Below are positions 4,319 through 5,087 of a DNA stretch of 5,087 nt, one piece after another; position 1 is the first letter of the stretch, and every line of letters starts with the position of its first letter. Source of the stretch: a bacterium (lineage in GTDB: Bacteria; Zhuqueibacterota; Zhuqueibacteria; Thermofontimicrobiales; Thermofontimicrobiaceae); NCBI GenBank assembly GCA_025453735.1, contig JALOPY010000255.1:1-5087 (forward strand), given 5' to 3'. The position numbers and the translations under genes were made by a program. A model generated the notes under the pieces. That model was not told the origin of the DNA. It ran no database searches and saw only the letters and a list, made by a program, of their open reading frames with translations.

Positions 4319-5087
4319 ATGTTCCCAGAAGATGATTATGCGCCTTATGGCTACCTTGACAATCCATTTCATTGCTGGAAACTGAATCGGAGTGGAGTGG
4401 TTCGTGTTTCGCCTCCGTGTGGATTCGGATGGATTTTCCCGAATGCAGAGCAGCCAATCTACCATTCATGCTTGAATATTGGTTTAGAAATTGAGGGAAG
4501 AAGGTTTCTTTTGCCAGGTGAGGCTCAGGATGAAACGATGCAACTCACCTGTACATACCACAGCAACAACTTGTTCCGTTTTCTTCTGCATGGGCAAGGT
4601 GTTTCAGGTCAGGTGGAATTTTTTCTCGTGGATGAAAATGTACTGACCACAGAGATTAAAATTGAATCAGGCGTCGAACTGTCTCAAAACATTTCGCTAA
4701 TGCTGATCCAGTCTGTTCAGTTGAATTTTCGAAAATCAGGTCTCTGGGATTTTGGTCTGACAGGCAAGTTTCATACTCGAAAAAATTATGCCGCGATCAA
4801 AAGTTTTGCAGAAGGCTATTGCTTTGTTCTCAAACCTTCGCAAAATTGCGAAGGCTTCATTTTTACGAGTGATCCAGCTCAGCTAAAAATGAAGCCATTT
4901 CATAACCAATCCGAAAATGATTATTGCTCAACAACCCAGCCTGATCTTTATGGGTTAATTAAAATTCCGATTTTAAAGAAGCAACAAACTCCTTTTGAAT
5001 TGAAAGCGATATTAACACGAGGTGCCAGTGAAAAACAAGCATTAGCGTTGGTGGAAAATTATTCAGCGAAAGTGACCAAAATTCGGA
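4319..5087 (+). CDS. Large unassigned protein, possibly the N-terminal domain of a glycosidase; 3' end outside the window
   Basis: The frame from the ATG at 4319 stays open for 256 codons to the window edge, so this is a real gene cut by the boundary. The visible protein has no signal peptide (it begins MFPEDDYAPYGYLDNP) and contains seven cysteines, which suggests a cytoplasmic location. It is rich in predicted beta strands (for example LNIGLEIEG 52-60, QVEFFLVDE 98-106, NVLTTEIKIESG 107-118), ending with FELKAILTRGASEKQALALVENY (227-248), which looks like the start of a helical region. A beta-sandwich leading into a helical part, with the opening DNPFHCWKLNRSGVVRV (14-30), recalls N-terminal regions of (alpha/alpha)6-barrel glycosidases of the debranching-enzyme or MGH1-like type. 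No catalytic residues are visible, so this is a weak, memory-based guess. The gene follows a terminator and probably has its own promoter between 4180 and 4308, which I could not identify. Confidence 0.88.
   Translation, partial: MFPEDDYAPYGYLDNPFHCWKLNRSGVVRVSPPCGFGWIFPNAEQPIYHSCLNIGLEIEGRRFLLPGEAQDETMQLTCTYHSNNLFRFLLHGQGVSGQVEFFLVDENVLTTEIKIESGVELSQNISLMLIQSVQLNFRKSGLWDFGLTGKFHTRKNYAAIKSFAEGYCFVLKPSQNCEGFIFTSDPAQLKMKPFHNQSENDYCSTTQPDLYGLIKIPILKKQQTPFELKAILTRGASEKQALALVENYSAKVTKIR

Noticed and set aside
4282..4335. Seventeen-codon frame as a possible leader peptide before the last gene
   Set aside because: No ribosome site precedes it, it has no run of regulatory codons, and its end overlaps the next start without an attenuator hairpin.
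4251..4385. Small frame of 44 codons starting at ATG 4251 and containing CRGCH, a c-type haem-binding motif
   Set aside because: It has no ribosome site, has no signal peptide, and about half of it overlaps the convincing gene at 4319 in another frame. A CxxCH match of this size is easily chance.
4224..4469. Reverse-strand frames over the start of the last gene
   Set aside because: They overlap the well-supported forward gene, lack ribosome sites and show no recognisable motifs.

Overview
The window looks like ordinary chromosome from a diderm (outer-membrane-bearing) bacterium with a moderately AT-rich genome. A BamD lipoprotein gene proves the outer membrane. Gene style and neighbourhood resemble FCB-group or Calditrichota/KSB1-like environmental lineages, but that placement is an impression and no marker here settles it. 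All genes are on the + strand and closely packed. There are no RNA genes, CRISPR arrays, transposase genes or phage genes.

Layout. Positions 1-525 hold the 3' end of an unrecognised protein with a C-terminal membrane anchor. It is followed 10 bp later by bamD (536-1306), the outer-membrane assembly lipoprotein. An AT-rich gap of 276 bp (1307-1582) contains an over-represented GTCAA/TTGAC motif, a 9-bp dyad over a possible promoter, and a degenerate CTTTGTG-type repeat. nadD (1583-2179, NAD biosynthesis) follows. After 133 bp comes a compact probable operon: plsC (2313-2939, phospholipid acyltransferase), a Crp/Fnr-family regulator (2939-3616, overlapping plsC by one base) and a NUDIX hydrolase (3636-4070). 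This group ends in a strong intrinsic terminator (4112-4147), which is nested inside a larger inverted repeat of about 100 bp (4073-4179). That repeat could be a small non-autonomous mobile element. At the right edge a further reading frame (4319-5087) stays open to the end of the window. It encodes at least 256 residues of a probably cytoplasmic protein that resembles the N-terminal region of large glycosidases, an assignment I hold weakly.

Functionally the window mixes envelope biogenesis (BamD, PlsC), NAD metabolism (NadD, perhaps the NUDIX enzyme) and a global-type regulator. I see no clear undescribed system. The points most worth a second look are the two non-coding regions (1383-1569 and 4073-4196), the unrecognised gene upstream of bamD, and the truncated last gene.
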